NCBI RefSeq assembly: GCF_012432095.1
Contig: NC_081155.1
Coordinates: 34,539,125-34,603,124, forward strand
Reading direction: 5' to 3'
Length of the DNA: 64,000 nt
Origin: Onychostoma macrolepis
Lineage: Eukaryota; Chordata; Actinopteri; Cypriniformes; Cyprinidae
Shown here piece by piece: positions 35,763 through 46,401 of this stretch (within the stretch, counting starts at the first letter, position 1; the number at the start of each line of letters is the position of its first letter). A program made the translations under genes and the position numbers. The notes beneath the pieces were generated by a model. The model made no database searches, was not told the DNA's origin, and saw only the letters and a program-made list of their open reading frames with translations.

Positions 35763-38008
35763 ATAATATATAAATTTACAGTTAATTTTTTTACAGATAT
35801 TACACTGCCTGTCTGAATTTTGCAATAATCACAAAGTCTCTTGCTGAGCAAAGCTGTATTCATTTGATTAAAAAAAAAAAAAAAAAAAAATCTAATAAAA
35901 ACATTATTGTGAAATATTATTACTATAAAATTTTTTAAAAAAAAATCTTAATTATTTTTATATATTTGAATATGCTCACAATGTGTTAAAATCAGTTTTT
36001 CTTTTTTGCATGACAAAAAAAGTGTGTGCGAGAGTGTTGCGCAGCAGCTGATGTTAGGCTTCAGTGGTATGGGATATTGATGAGTGTCACACTGTGCGAA
36101 GTGTTGTGTCAAGTCCTTCTCTAGCCAAAATGAGTTGTGCATTTTGGGTTATTTCAGTTCTGTTATGCCTGACAGACATGTGAAACAGCAGTCAAAAGTG
36201 TTGATTGCTTGCTAATGAAATTTACGCTGAGAATTTGTTGAAAACACATGCATACTTTTACTGACAGCATGATGGATCTTAGAGTGTTGAAAGGCTTGTT
36301 TGCGACGCACCTGCTAGTAGCAGACAGTTCCACGTTATAGTAAAGGTGCTTTTGTCAAATTTCACCTCTTACCTAAGAAAGTAGCGTGGAAAGTCTTGAC
36401 ACCCTTGACAAAGTATTAGGCATGTTTTGTCAGCCACAAATAAACATGGCTGGTTGAAAACCTGCATTTTTGAAGCCAAACCTTGTGTATCTTTCTTTTG
36501 AGACAGCACATGTTGGCACTGAATATACAGCATCCACAAGCTCTTTGACATAAAATGGTTGAAAAATATAATTGAAATATAATATATTTATTTGATAAAA
36601 ATATATTGTAATATGGTGAAATATGACTACAGCTGAAAATAATTTTATTTCTATATATTTTAAATATATTTTATTTCTGTGAGGGGAAAACAGAATTTTC
36701 AGCAGCTATTAATGCAGTCAAAACTGTTTTTTTGCTGCTTATATTGTTTGTGGAAACCACACACACACATAAACATATATATATATATTATTCTGGAAAC
36801 AAAATACTTTTTAAAAACATTTAAAAATTAAAAGCTTCACAGGTCTACTTGTTTTAGATGTCTCAAAATAATTTAGATTTTATTAGAGTTTTAGGAGAGA
36901 TCATTAATCCAATCAGTAATTTTTACTCACAGGAGGTCAGAAAATTATTTAGAATGTGTGATATTTTAATTAATCTCACCTTTCAAGGAAGATTGAATCT
37001 GTTTCACCTCAATGAGTTTCTAAAGGTTGGAATTTAGTGTGATTGCAGTATGTGAAATTCTAAAATTTGTAGATTAAACTGACAGACACGGTTCAGATTC
37101 ACATTGTATTTTTGTAAACCGCCAGTCTCGCTTGTTGTTCTTGATCTTTTGTGACTGGTTTATGTATGGATTTATCATGTTTACATACCATCCCAATAAA
37201 GCCCTGCAACAAATTCTCAGAATCCAGCTCCTCTGAAGCCCCAGCAAGTGGTCTGCTCAACTGCTCGAAAAACAAGTCTGTGTGCGTTTAACTCATAAAT
37301 TACACCAGTAATGATCCAATAATGGAGTAGGCAGTAATGGAGTAAATAGCCTGAAGCTGCGACACCAGCGACCCTGCTGGGTTTTAAATGCAGTCCCTGG
37401 TCAGTGGTCATGGTTGGTGACTGATTCCAGAGAGAATCGAGGAGTCTCCTCTGAATGAATAAACAGACTGACTGATCGTCTCGTTCTTAGCCCATGTTTA
37501 CTCATTCATCAGTGTAAACCTGCAGTTGAAATCATTTTATTTCTCTTTTTTTCAGGCTGACAGAGCCAGAGGTTCTCCTCAACCTTGAGCAAAATACTTC
37601 CTGTCTGCCTGTTATCTATAAAACTGAAAGTTAAATTAGTCTTATGAGGCGTTTTGTATTGATTGAAGTTCAGCACACCCCTCGAGTTGCCTTGCTTATC
37701 TATTCCCACATTTTCTGATTGGCATTTAATTACTTTTCTTTGCTCTTTTGCTTTCTTGATGCATTCTCTCACCCTCTCTCCTTCACTTTCTCTTTGTTTT
37801 TTCTTCCTCTCTTCATCTAAATGCCCTTTATTTATTTTAGTGTGTATTTTTTATTTTATTTTGCATGTAAAGAAACATGACTTGCATATACTTGATGGTG
37901 ATGGAATGAGAAATGAGGCAATTTAAGAGAAAGACAGAAACACAATGAATAGATGAACTATTTGAACAGTAAAATTGTAGGCACATGTATAATAATATAT
38001 ATACATAG
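35763..38008. other. About 2.2 kb without recognisable feature
   Basis: A-homopolymer at 35870-35890 and a short AT run at 36774-36788. Open frames such as 37509-37772 (minus) and 37663-37926 have no recognisable domain. Confidence 0.45.
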
Positions 38009-38550
38009 TGGCGGGAGGAGCAACGACAGACACAGTTATTAAACAGAAACAATAAAAATAAAGTGTCCAAATGGGAAAAGTGTCCAAAATAAACAGGGAA
38101 TCTGGTATCCTGTTGTGCTGCAGGGTTCGTGAAGGAGGGGCAGTGTTCGAGAAGGAAGGGTCCAGCTGCTTCTTCCCTGGCCCACGGCACTTGCGGGGAT
38201 TCCCCTGCCTGGCATCCAAGCCCATCGGCGGCATCATGGGTGCATCATAAATCCAGACCGTGGGTCCAGCAGCTCGCGGCTCAGAAGTCCCTCTACGCAC
38301 CCTTCCTGGACCCACGAGGACACCAGTGTGCATGCACGGGAAAGAGACCGGTCTCTCGAGGAGAGGTGCGCTCGGCATTTAACAGCGGCGGTGATGAGGC
38401 TCCACTCACTTCAGGTGTGCCCCACCAGACCTGGCTGTTTTAGCGTCCCTCCTCTCTCACACACCCACACCTGTCGGGAGCCTGGTGAAGGGTGGCGATT
38501 AAGGGATGGGGTGACAATGATAATAAAGGGGAGGCAGCCGACTCGTCACA
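38009..38550 (-). mobile_element. Solo LTR, about 542 bp
   Basis: Read on the minus strand it begins TGTGACGAGTCGGCTGCC at 38550 and ends near GCTCCTCCCGCCA at 38009. It is GC-rich relative to its flanks, has TTTATTATCATTGTC near its start and TTTAATAACTG near its end, and carries no retroviral coding sequence, so it looks like a solo LTR of a gypsy-like family I have seen in zebrafish-type genomes. A target duplication cannot be shown because the flanks are AT repeats. The open frames 37923-38378 (minus) and 38129-38443 lie inside it and are not genes. Confidence 0.75.
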
Positions 38551-38563
38551 ATATATATATATA

Positions 38564-40097
38564 CAGTGGGGCAAAAAAGTATTTAGTCAGCCACCAATTG
38601 TGCAAGTTCTCCCACTTAAAAAGATGAGAGACGCCTGTAATTTTAATCATAGGTATACCTCAACTATGAGAGACAAAATGAGAAGAAAAAAAAATCCAGA
38701 AAATCACATTGTAGGATTTTTAAAGAATTTATTTGCAAATTATGGTGGAAAATAAGTATTTGGTCAATAACAAAATTTCATCTCAATACTTTGTTATATA
38801 CCCTTTGTTGGCAATGACAGAGGTCAAACGTTTTCTGTAAGTCTTCACAAGGTTTTCACACACTGTTGCTGGTATTTTGGCCTATTCCTCCATGCAGATC
38901 TCCTCTAGAGCAGTAATGTTTTGGGGCTGTCGCTGGGCAACACAGACTCAAAAGATTTTCGATGGGGTTGAGATCTGGAGACTGGCTAGGCCACTCCAGG
39001 ACCTTGAAATGCTTCTTCTGAAGCCACTCCTTCGTTGCCAGGCGGTGTGTTTGGGATCATTGTCATGCTGAAAGACCCAGCTACGTTTCATCTTCAATGC
39101 CCTTGCTGATGGAAGGAGGTTTTCACTCAAAATCTCACGATACATGGTCCCTTTGCAGAAAAACAGCCCCAAAGCATGATGTTTCCACCCCCATGCTTCA
39201 CAGTAGGTATGGTTTTCTTTGGATGCAACTCAGCATTCTTTCTCCTCCAAACACGACAAGTTGAGTTTTTACCAAAAAGTTCTATTTTGGTTTCATCTGA
39301 CCATATGATCATCCAAATGCTCTCTAGCAAACTTCAGACGGGCCCGGACATGTACTGGCTTAAGCATGGGGACACGTCTGGCACTGCAGGATTTGAGTCC
39401 CTGGCGGCTCAGTGTGTTACTGATGGTAGCCTTTGTTACTTTGGTCCCAGCTCTCTGCAGGTCATTCACTAGGTCCCCCCGTGTGGTTCTGGGATTTTTG
39501 CTCACAGTTCTTGTGATCATTTTGATCCCACGGGGTGAGATCTTGTGTGGAGCCCCAGATCGAAGGAGATTATCAGTGGTCTTGTATGTCTTCCATTTTC
39601 TAATAATTACTCCCACAGTTGATTTCTTCACACCAAGCTGCTTACCTATTGCAGATTCAGTCTTCCCAGCCTGGTGCAGGTCTACAATTTTGTTTCTGGT
39701 GTCCTTTGACATCTCTTTGGTCTTGGCCATGGTGGAGTTTGGAGTTGGACTGTTTGAGGTTGTGGACAAATGTCTTTTATACTGATAACGAGTTCAAACA
39801 GATGCCATTAATACAGGTAACGAGTGGAGGACAGATGAGCCTCTTAAAGAAGAAGTTACAGGTCTGTGAGAGCCAGAAATCTTGCTTGTTTGTAGGTGAC
39901 CAAATACTTATTTTACCGAGGAATTTACCAATTAATTCTTTAAAAATCCTACAATGTGATTTTCTGGATTTTTTTTTTCTCATTTTGTCTCTCATAGTTG
40001 AGGTATACCTATGATGAAAATTACAGGCCTCTCTCATCTTTTTAAGTGGGAGAACTTGCGCAATTGGTGGCTGACTAAACACTTTTTTGCCCCACTG
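38564..40097 (-). mobile_element. Tc1-like element, full-length copy 2
   Basis: 1534 bp, with terminal inverted repeats of roughly 165 bp (38564-38730 and 39930-40097), starting CAGTGGGGCAAAAAAGT on both ends and flanked by TA (38562-38563 and 40098-40099). Both flanks are (AT)n. It is nearly identical to the truncated copy at 19190-20044 over the shared half. The transposase gene is on the minus strand and frameshifted. Confidence 0.95.
38940..39769 (-). pseudogene. Tc1-like transposase, frameshifted by a 23-bp deletion
   Basis: The N-terminal double helix-turn-helix is intact (MAKTKEMSKDTRN, AIGKQLGVKKSTVGVIIRKW). At about 39308 a 23-bp deletion, relative to the copy at 19217-19250, removes the segment before the first catalytic Asp. 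The frame ends at HMVR after HLDD. Downstream, in other frames, the rest of the catalytic domain is still readable: SDETKIELFG (39127-39330), GGGNIMLWGCFSAKG, the second Asp in FQHDNDPKHTA (38948-39172), and SPDLNPIENL around 38955-38985. Without the deletion the triad would be present in order. This copy is not autonomous, although its terminal repeats look usable. Confidence 0.92.
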
Positions 40098-40122
40098 TAT
40101 ATATATATATATATATATACAG

Positions 40123-40290
40123 AGCTGTAGTAACTGATTACATGTAATCTGGATTAAGTAATCAGATTCCAAAAATTAAGTAGGCTACTTGTAATTACAG
40201 TAAGTTACATTTTAAAATACTTGTAATCAGGCTACAGTTACTTTTTTATCGATTACATGATTACATATTATTCACACAATAGCAATAAAT
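40123..40290. repeat. GTAATCTGATTAC-type dispersed repeat
   Basis: Contains ACTGATTACATGTAATCTG, AGTAATCAGATTCC and TACTTGTAATCAGGCTACAG, a pattern I recognise as very common in fish genomes. Short inverted motifs throughout, non-coding. Confidence 0.6.
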
Positions 40291-40437
40291 TATTCATAAT
40301 TCATTGATTCTCCCTAATTTCTCTTTTTCATCTTTTAAATTTTCCTTTCTAAAATAGCCTACCGATTATATACATATTATAAATGTATATATAGCCCAGT
40401 TTTGTGGACACAAACTGTATTTATATAATTTGTTGTG

Positions 40438-40600
40438 AACGCGCTCAGGACAGTTGGACATTGTGGTGAATCAGAGGGAAAAAATTATATAAATACTGTT
40501 CAGTTTCTTGCACAGACTGATTGTTTCATGTCTTAAGACCTCAATGTATAGTCACGAGCCGCAGGGTTTATCTGAAGAATAAATGCTGTATCAGATGCAG
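40438..40600 (+). repeat. Dispersed repeat, copy 2
   Basis: Diverged match to 20488-20640 (CTCAGGACAGTTGGAC, ATACTGTTCAGTTTCTTGCA, GACCTCAATGTAT.GTCACG). Non-coding. Confidence 0.65.
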
Positions 40601-40605
40601 GTACA

Positions 40606-40990
40606 TTAAAGGGGTGGTTGATTGCGATTTCCCTTTTTTTTTACGTTAATTAGTGTGTAATGTTGCTGTTTGAGCATAAACAATATCTGCAAAGTTACGA
40701 GATACAATGCAAACGGAGATATCTTTTAAAATTATGGTAGTTTAATGCCTACAAAAACGGTTCACACTCGATCAGTCGATCTCTCTCATAATACTCTACA
40801 TAATACAGTGAACTTTTAATACAGTAATACAATAAGCTTTCAATGAAGCATCTCAACATTCCTTCGTTACTAGATCTAAAGTGATATTTTGGAATTAGTA
40901 ACGGAGGCTTGGGCTCAGCTGTTAAACTGTCAATTTTAGATTTTAATCTGTGGCAGAAGGAAGTAGTTCTGCACAAAAGAGAGCTTTTAA
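40606..40990 (+). mobile_element. MITE fragment with TTAAAGGGGTGG end
   Basis: It starts TTAAAGGGGTGGTTGATTGC, a terminus I recognise from a common cyprinid non-autonomous element. No matching right end was found; the boundary is approximate. The frame at 40749-40976 (minus) has no domain. Confidence 0.45.
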
Positions 40991-41052
40991 AGACACTCCG
41001 ATATTGTCGTCTATGTAGTTACACACTCGTGCCGTCGAACTGCTGTATAAAT

Positions 41053-41188
41053 GCAATATCACACTCAAAGACGTGAGATATGGCTGTATATCGGCACACT
41101 GTGATTACCTACAGCACTCGGCCTGCGGCCTCGAATCATAGCCATGCCGATATACAGCCATATCTCACGTCTACGAGCGTGATATTGC
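41053..41188. repeat. 44-bp inverted repeat, foldback element
   Basis: Arms 41053-41096 and 41145-41188 are reverse complements with about three mismatches (core GACGTGAGATATGGCTGTAT). The 48-bp spacer contains CGGCCTGCGGCC. Confidence 0.9.
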
Positions 41189-42066
41189 TTTTATATATAC
41201 AGTATATATATATTAGAAAGAATTAGCTATTCACTACTAGCTTGTTTGCTTGTAAGCAAATATTTCCTGTTCTGCATTTATTTACATGCATTTATTTGAT
41301 TTAATGAATGCTGAATCCTGCAAATGCTGATTTGAGGCAGGATGTTATGAAAAAAAGGAGAGAGCAATAAAATATTGTGTTATACACTTTTTTTTTTTTT
41401 CTCCAAAGAGCTAAAGGAGAAGGTGGAACATGTAGCAGTTAAATATGATAGATTTATGTTTTAGACAAAATGTAGCCCTTGGTGCATCTGAATTATCTAT
41501 GGTGTGCATTAATATGAAAGTGCCTTCATATCTCTCTCTTTCTGTTCAATGTTCTGCCAAGTCAAGTTTATGGAACTCAAGATGATGTGCGTTCCCACCA
41601 ATAAATAGATAGATATATGGATAGATTTTTAAATAATGTATAATACAAAATAATCAATGATCAAGTTATGTATAGAAAACTAGATCAAATTTGTGACGCT
41701 GTCCATGTGAATTCTTATGTAAAAAGAAAAGAGGTCAGATTTCCAGATGATCATCAAGCATGATCATTTTACATAAATATGAATTTATGCAGCTCAGTTT
41801 GCCATTTAAAGAAAAAACAACTTAAAACAAATACTAAAATAAATCTGAAATTTGTGTTAATTTTTTCGGTCAACACTTCCTTCAAACTCTAATCATATTA
41901 TTTGTAATGACAACATTAGAAATGTACAGAAAGAAAGCAAGCAAGCAAGCAAGAAAAAATATTCTGTAAGAATACGAGATAATATAAATAAATACATATA
42001 CATATACATACATACATACATAAATATTATATATACACTTACATAATATTCAAGTACACTTACATA
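41189..42066. other. No gene seen
   Basis: AT-rich, simple repeats (GCAA at about 41936-41954, ATAC at about 41993-42020). No homology. Confidence 0.5.
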
Positions 42067-42484
42067 CACTATATTGCCGCAAGTATTGAGTCACCCCCTT
42101 CTAATGAACAGGTTTGACAACTTTAATAATTCCCATGAGTAAAAATCTCACCAAATATTGGTGTTTGGTAAAGAGTTTTTGGCTCAAGATCTGCATTTAA
42201 AGTCACACCAGAGGTGAACAGCTTGGATTAGGACTTGGCTTTCTGCAGACCAGTCAAGTTCTTCCACACTGACTAAACCAATCATTTCTTTTTGAACCTT
42301 GCCTTATACACAGAGGCATTGTCATGTTAGAATAGAAAAGGGTCCTGTCCAAACTGTTGATTTAAAATTAGAAGCACACAATTCCATAGAATATCATTAA
42401 ATGCTTAAACATTAAGATTTGTACTCATGGAAATTACTAAAGTAGTCAAACCTGTTCATTAGAAGGGGGTGACCCAATATAGTG
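42067..42484 (-). mobile_element. Tc1/mariner-type MITE, 418 bp
   Basis: The terminal inverted repeats CACTATATTGCCGCAAGTAT and (inverted) AATACTTG-less ..GGGTGACCCAATATAGTG share CACCCCCTTCTAATGAACAG GTTTGAC, with TA on both sides (42065-42066 and 42485-42486). The interior (about 42235-42350) resembles decayed Tc1 transposase sequence on the minus strand, so it is a deletion derivative. Confidence 0.85.
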
Positions 42485-42486
42485 TA

Positions 42487-43604
42487 TATTTCAAGTGTTC
42501 CCTGTTTGTCTAGTGTACAGTGGACAATGTGTTTGCAGTTAAGAGTACATCAGTCAACTGTTCTTTCTCTTTCTGAACATGTATCTGAGGTACAGTTCTA
42601 CAGAATACACTGCTTGTCCAATGGGTGTGTGTGTGTCCTCTCACTGTCCATGATGTCTCACCTCATTACCCAGGCCCAGGGGAGGACTGCATCCCTGTTA
42701 ATTAAACTCAATGAAATTGAAGTGAGATGAAGGACAGAAAGACATGACAGCTGAGAACCCTCGGGTGTGTCCGGTGCCGAAGACAGAGGACGAGGCACAT
42801 GAGTGCGTGTCCCCCCTGGACACTCTGTTCTGTTTGCAATGAGCTATGAAACCGTGTCTGACTGACAGTTCAAACGCAACTGACAGCTGACGGCTTTACT
42901 GACAAGGTGACACAAGTCAGAATCTATTAAAACCAGGACATTTAGCACTCTTTCCTGCCTCTATCCCTGGAAGTTTCTGCTAGAAAATGAAACTACATGC
43001 CTTAAAGCCAAAGTTTGTAATTTGTTGTCATGTTAAAAACTTTCTCCTCCTCTATATCAGTGAGTTCAAGATACCTTTAGAGCGCACCTTTAAAGATTAA
43101 TATTGATGTGTTATGTTATATTACACTATATATGTTTGATATGCATGGACTTCTATGCTATTCCAGGCTGGTTTAATTTGGCTTGTTGCTGGTTTAGATG
43201 GTATATCAAGTATTTAACTGCAAAACCTGTCAAACATGAAGTTGAGCAAGGAAATTTTGCTGATTAAGTTATAGAAGAAGTTCAGTAATATTAAACATGG
43301 CCATGGTTAGTCTTTGTAATGGGCTCGTGTGACGACAGATATTTGGCTACACTCGTTCTACAAAGACAAAACTAACAGTGCTATACATGTACAGTCAGTA
43401 TTAGCGATCACTGTAGATATGCAGTCTGTAATCAAATAATCCCTTCAAAGACAGTAGTAAACTTTACTACTAAAGCTTTAGTGAGGATAACATTGGAAAT
43501 CAAAAGATAACATAAACAGCAGTACCATTTACAAATAACAGCGTATGTAAAAAAAAAACATGAGACAGCTACAAAAACAAAAACAAAAAACAAATACCAA
43601 ACGA
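42487..43604. other. No gene seen before the LTR element
   Basis: Short open frame 42482-42730 has no domain. No repeat termini recognised. Confidence 0.45.
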
Positions 43605-43653
43605 GCCATTGTTCACTTGAAAAGCTGCTGGATCCTTTTGCAGCCGAGTATTC

Positions 43654-44220
43654 TGTTACGGGGAAACGAGACGTGAGGCGTGCAGATCCATGTGCAAGGT
43701 TTTATTCAAGGACATGGTCATAAATACAGGCAGGGTCGAACAATGGCAAACAGGTATATCACAGGTAAGGTAAAGAGTCATCTAAAACGGGCATGGGTCA
43801 GTTGACAGCGAACAGTGTTCAAAGGGGCTTGACAAGAGAGGTAATCCGAGAAACGTAAGCAAAAGTCCAGGCAGGGGAAAACACAATCCAAAACAGGCAA
43901 GGCAAGGCAAGGCAAAACTAGGGAAACTACTAAAGGCTCTGTAGGGTAGCTAAAGCTAGAATAGCGATAAATGCATACAATACTCGGCAGCGAGGGAGAG
44001 AAAGTCCATGGCTTAAGTAGAGTGTGTGATTGGTGATAGCTGTGTGATCAGTGCCTTCAGCTGTGTATGTGAAATCAGTGTAATCAGCTGTGTATGTGTC
44101 ATCAGTGCAATGGATGATGGGAAATGGAGTCCAGTGTGATGGGTGCTGTGAGAGTCAATGTGGTGAGCGAGTGACCTCTGGTGGTGAGTGAACTGAAGTT
44201 CATAGACCGGATTCGTGACA
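43654..44220 (-). repeat. 3' LTR of copy B
   Basis: 567 bp, TG...CA on the minus strand, with AATAAA at 43701-43706 (minus). It is related along its length to the plus-strand LTR at 17083-17601. The repeat ORF reads about 200 bp into it before stopping at 44013. Confidence 0.88.
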
Positions 44221-45923
44221 ACTTTGACAAGGCTACTAGAGCCTACAGGGAGCTCAGGAAAGGTTTCTGGGGTCATGACTGGACTAGTGGGGCAAAAAAC
44301 TGATTCATATAGTTCAACATCAGACACAATGATTAAATCAGGACCGACAGATGGTTCAAAACCAGACACCATGGCTGGTTCAGCACAGGATGAGAGTTCA
44401 GAGATGGCCTCCTCGGCCGGTTCAGAACAGGCCAAAAGATCAAGAGCAGCCTCTGTGGCCATGACAGAACAACCAGGCAGTTCATAGGTAGCTTCCATAG
44501 CCGTGATGGGACAGGACGAGGATTCGCAGACGGCCTCCATAGCCGTGACAGGACAAGACGAGAGTTCAGGGACAGCCCTTCTGGCTACGACAGGACAGGA
44601 CGAGAGTTCACAGACGGCCTCCTTCACCGTGACAGGACAGGACGAGAGTTCAGGGACAGCCCTTCTGGCTACGACAGGACAGGACGAGAGTTCACAGACG
44701 GCCTCCTTCGCCGTGACAGGACAGGGCGAGAGTTCACATACGGCCTCTTTAGCCGTGACAGGACAGGGCAAAAGTTTAGTGACGGCCTCCTTAGCCGTGA
44801 CAGGACAGGGCGAGAATTCACAGACGGATACCACTGACACATCTGGAGGTTCTGCAGCGGATGCTGCCAACTTTAGAGGTTCTACAACAGTACCGTCCGG
44901 AGGTTCAACAAATGCAGAGAGTTTAGCAATGGTACCTTCGACCGGGACATGACAGGCTGCGAGTGCATTACTGGGCGCAACCACCATGCAAGGAACTGAA
45001 GAGAGCATCACTGCTTTAAGAGGTTCTGCAGCATTAGCCACCACCTCTGGAGAAACTGCAGCGGGCATCGCCTCGGAGAACTCGGCAGCGTGTGTCACTA
45101 CACCAGGAGGTTCTGCAGCATCAGCCGCCACCTCTGGAGACATCCTAGTGGGCTTTGCAATTTTTAAAGTTTGCGTGGTGGTATACGCAGCCCAAACACA
45201 CCAAAAAGCAAGCCCCATCATAGGCAGCGCATTAGACAGGGGAATCAGTTCAGGAACAGGAGGGCTAGAATAAATGGGTTTGGGGATACCAGCTGCGCGT
45301 GCAGATACCAGCAGTGCATCCCTTACACTGGATACCAGACTGGGAAGTTGAAGCACTGACCTTGAATATCTGGGTGTGATGGACAGGAAGTCACAAGACT
45401 CAGGACGACCTAAGACGTGGTGTGACTCTGGATGATCAGCTGAGACGTGACTTGACTTGTGACGATCAGCTGAGACGTGACGAGACCCTAGGAGATAAGC
45501 TGAGACGTGCCATGACTCTGGACGATCAGCTGAGATGTGACTTGATTCATGACGACCAACTGTGACTTGGCTGGACTCATGAAGATCAACTGTAACTTGA
45601 CTTGATTCGTGATGATCAACTGCGACTTGGCTTGGCTCGCGAAGATCAGCTGCGACTTGGCTTGACTCGCGAAGATCAGCTGCGACTTGGCTTGACTCGT
45701 GAAGATCAGCTGCGACTTGGCTTGACTCGCGAAGAGAAGCTGCGACTTGGCTTGACTCATGACGATCAACGGTAGCTTGACTGGATTCATGAAGATCGAT
45801 GGTGACTTGACTTGGCTCTTTAAGATTGACTGTGACTTGTCCTGACTCATGACTGGCAGCAAGGATATGATGGGGTGTTGTTGTGGCCACCATTTTGTGA
45901 ACGGGCTCCGCTGTTGCCGCCAT
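44013..45923 (-). CDS. 636-residue tandem-repeat protein of an LTR element, function unknown
   Basis: Uninterrupted ORF. The start is the first Met after an in-frame TAA (45939-45941) that separates it from gag-like sequence. Domains: MAATAEPVHKM start; decapeptide repeats (A/V)DLHESSQV at residues about 22-135 (30-bp DNA period); SADRPES.HV 11-residue repeats at about 136-180; a unique stretch with MMGLAFWCVWAAYTTT near residue 245, short and hydrophobic, conserved in copy A; AAEPPE-type repeats to about 330; ELSSCPVTAKEAV 14-residue repeats (42-bp period) at about 390-520; then a tail, with VYELQFTHHQ onward encoded by the LTR itself. All repeat periods are multiples of three, so length change kept the frame. 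No enzymatic motif, zinc knuckle or convincing signal peptide. I recall similar predicted proteins in carp-like genomes, usually unnamed. It occupies the pol/env position, but env identity is not supported. Confidence 0.65.
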   Translation of the reverse strand: MAATAEPVHKMVATTTPHHILAASHESGQVTVNLKEPSQVTIDLHESSQATVDRHESSQVAASLRESSQVAADLHESSQVAADLRESSQVAADLREPSQVAVDHHESSQVTVDLHESSQVTVGRHESSHISADRPESWHVSAYLLGSRHVSADRHKSSHVSADHPESHHVLGRPESCDFLSITPRYSRSVLQLPSLVSSVRDALLVSARAAGIPKPIYSSPPVPELIPLSNALPMMGLAFWCVWAAYTTTQTLKIAKPTRMSPEVAADAAEPPGVVTHAAEFSEAMPAAVSPEVVANAAEPLKAVMLSSVPCMVVAPSNALAACHVPVEGTIAKLSAFVEPPDGTVVEPLKLAASAAEPPDVSVVSVCEFSPCPVTAKEAVTKLLPCPVTAKEAVCELSPCPVTAKEAVCELSSCPVVARRAVPELSSCPVTVKEAVCELSSCPVVARRAVPELSSCPVTAMEAVCESSSCPITAMEATYELPGCSVMATEAALDLLACSEPAEEAISELSSCAEPAMVSGFEPSVGPDLIIVSDVELYESVFCPTSPVMTPETFPELPVGSSSLVKVVTNPVYELQFTHHQRSLAHHIDSHSTHHTGLHFPSSIALMTHTQLITLISHTQLKALITQLSPITHST

Positions 45924-45941
45924 TTTGTGAGTGTGCTCTTA

Positions 45942-46401
45942 CGCGGTTGCGATCACACAATTGAGTGCGGTGTCGCGTTCCTCCACAACACCCACAGTGA
46001 ACGCTGAACCAACAGTCAATAAAGCATAATCCATAAAGTCACTTAGAGACAAACGGAGACCTTCAAGGGTTAATCTGGTTAATGCCCTCACAAAAAAAGT
46101 CTATGAGCACACAGTCTGGCAGATCAGAAAAGTATGCAAGATCTAAATACTCTGGTACATACTCCTCGAGCGATCGCAAACCCTGCTTGAGGGTTAATAA
46201 TAGTCTAGTAATATCCATACCCGGCCATTGTCCACTTGAAAAGCTGCTGGATCCTTTTGCGGCCAAGTATTCTGTTACGGGGCAAAGGAGACGTGAGGCG
46301 TGCGGATCCATGTGTAAGGTTTTATTCAAGGACATGGTCATAAATACAGGCAGGGTCGAACAATGGCAAACAGGTATATCACAAGCAAGGCAAAGAGTCA
46401 T
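45942..46401 (-). pseudogene. Gag-like N-terminal fragment of the LTR element
   Basis: The open frame 46401-46063 starts inside the 5' LTR. From about 46272 it reads EYLAAKGSSSF and then LLLTLKQGLRSLEEYVPEYL and DLAYFSDLPDCVLIDFFCEG, which resembles the capsid-like part of fish LTR-retrotransposon gag proteins. A frameshift at about 46070 ends it at INQINP. The same homology continues in another frame (DFMDYALLTVGSAFTVG, EERDTALNCV) to the TAA at 45939-45941. No Cys-His knuckle, protease or RT follows; the sequence passes straight to the repeat ORF. Confidence 0.6.

Noticed and set aside
37837..38443. Open frames of 104-151 codons around 38 kb as possible gene
   Set aside because: They lie within a solo LTR and have no recognisable protein domain.
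44215..45359. Plus-strand open frames opposite the 636-codon ORF
   Set aside because: They are antisense to the tandem repeats. Repeats of 30 and 42 bp keep several frames open on both strands; the minus strand has the gag context and LTR orientation.
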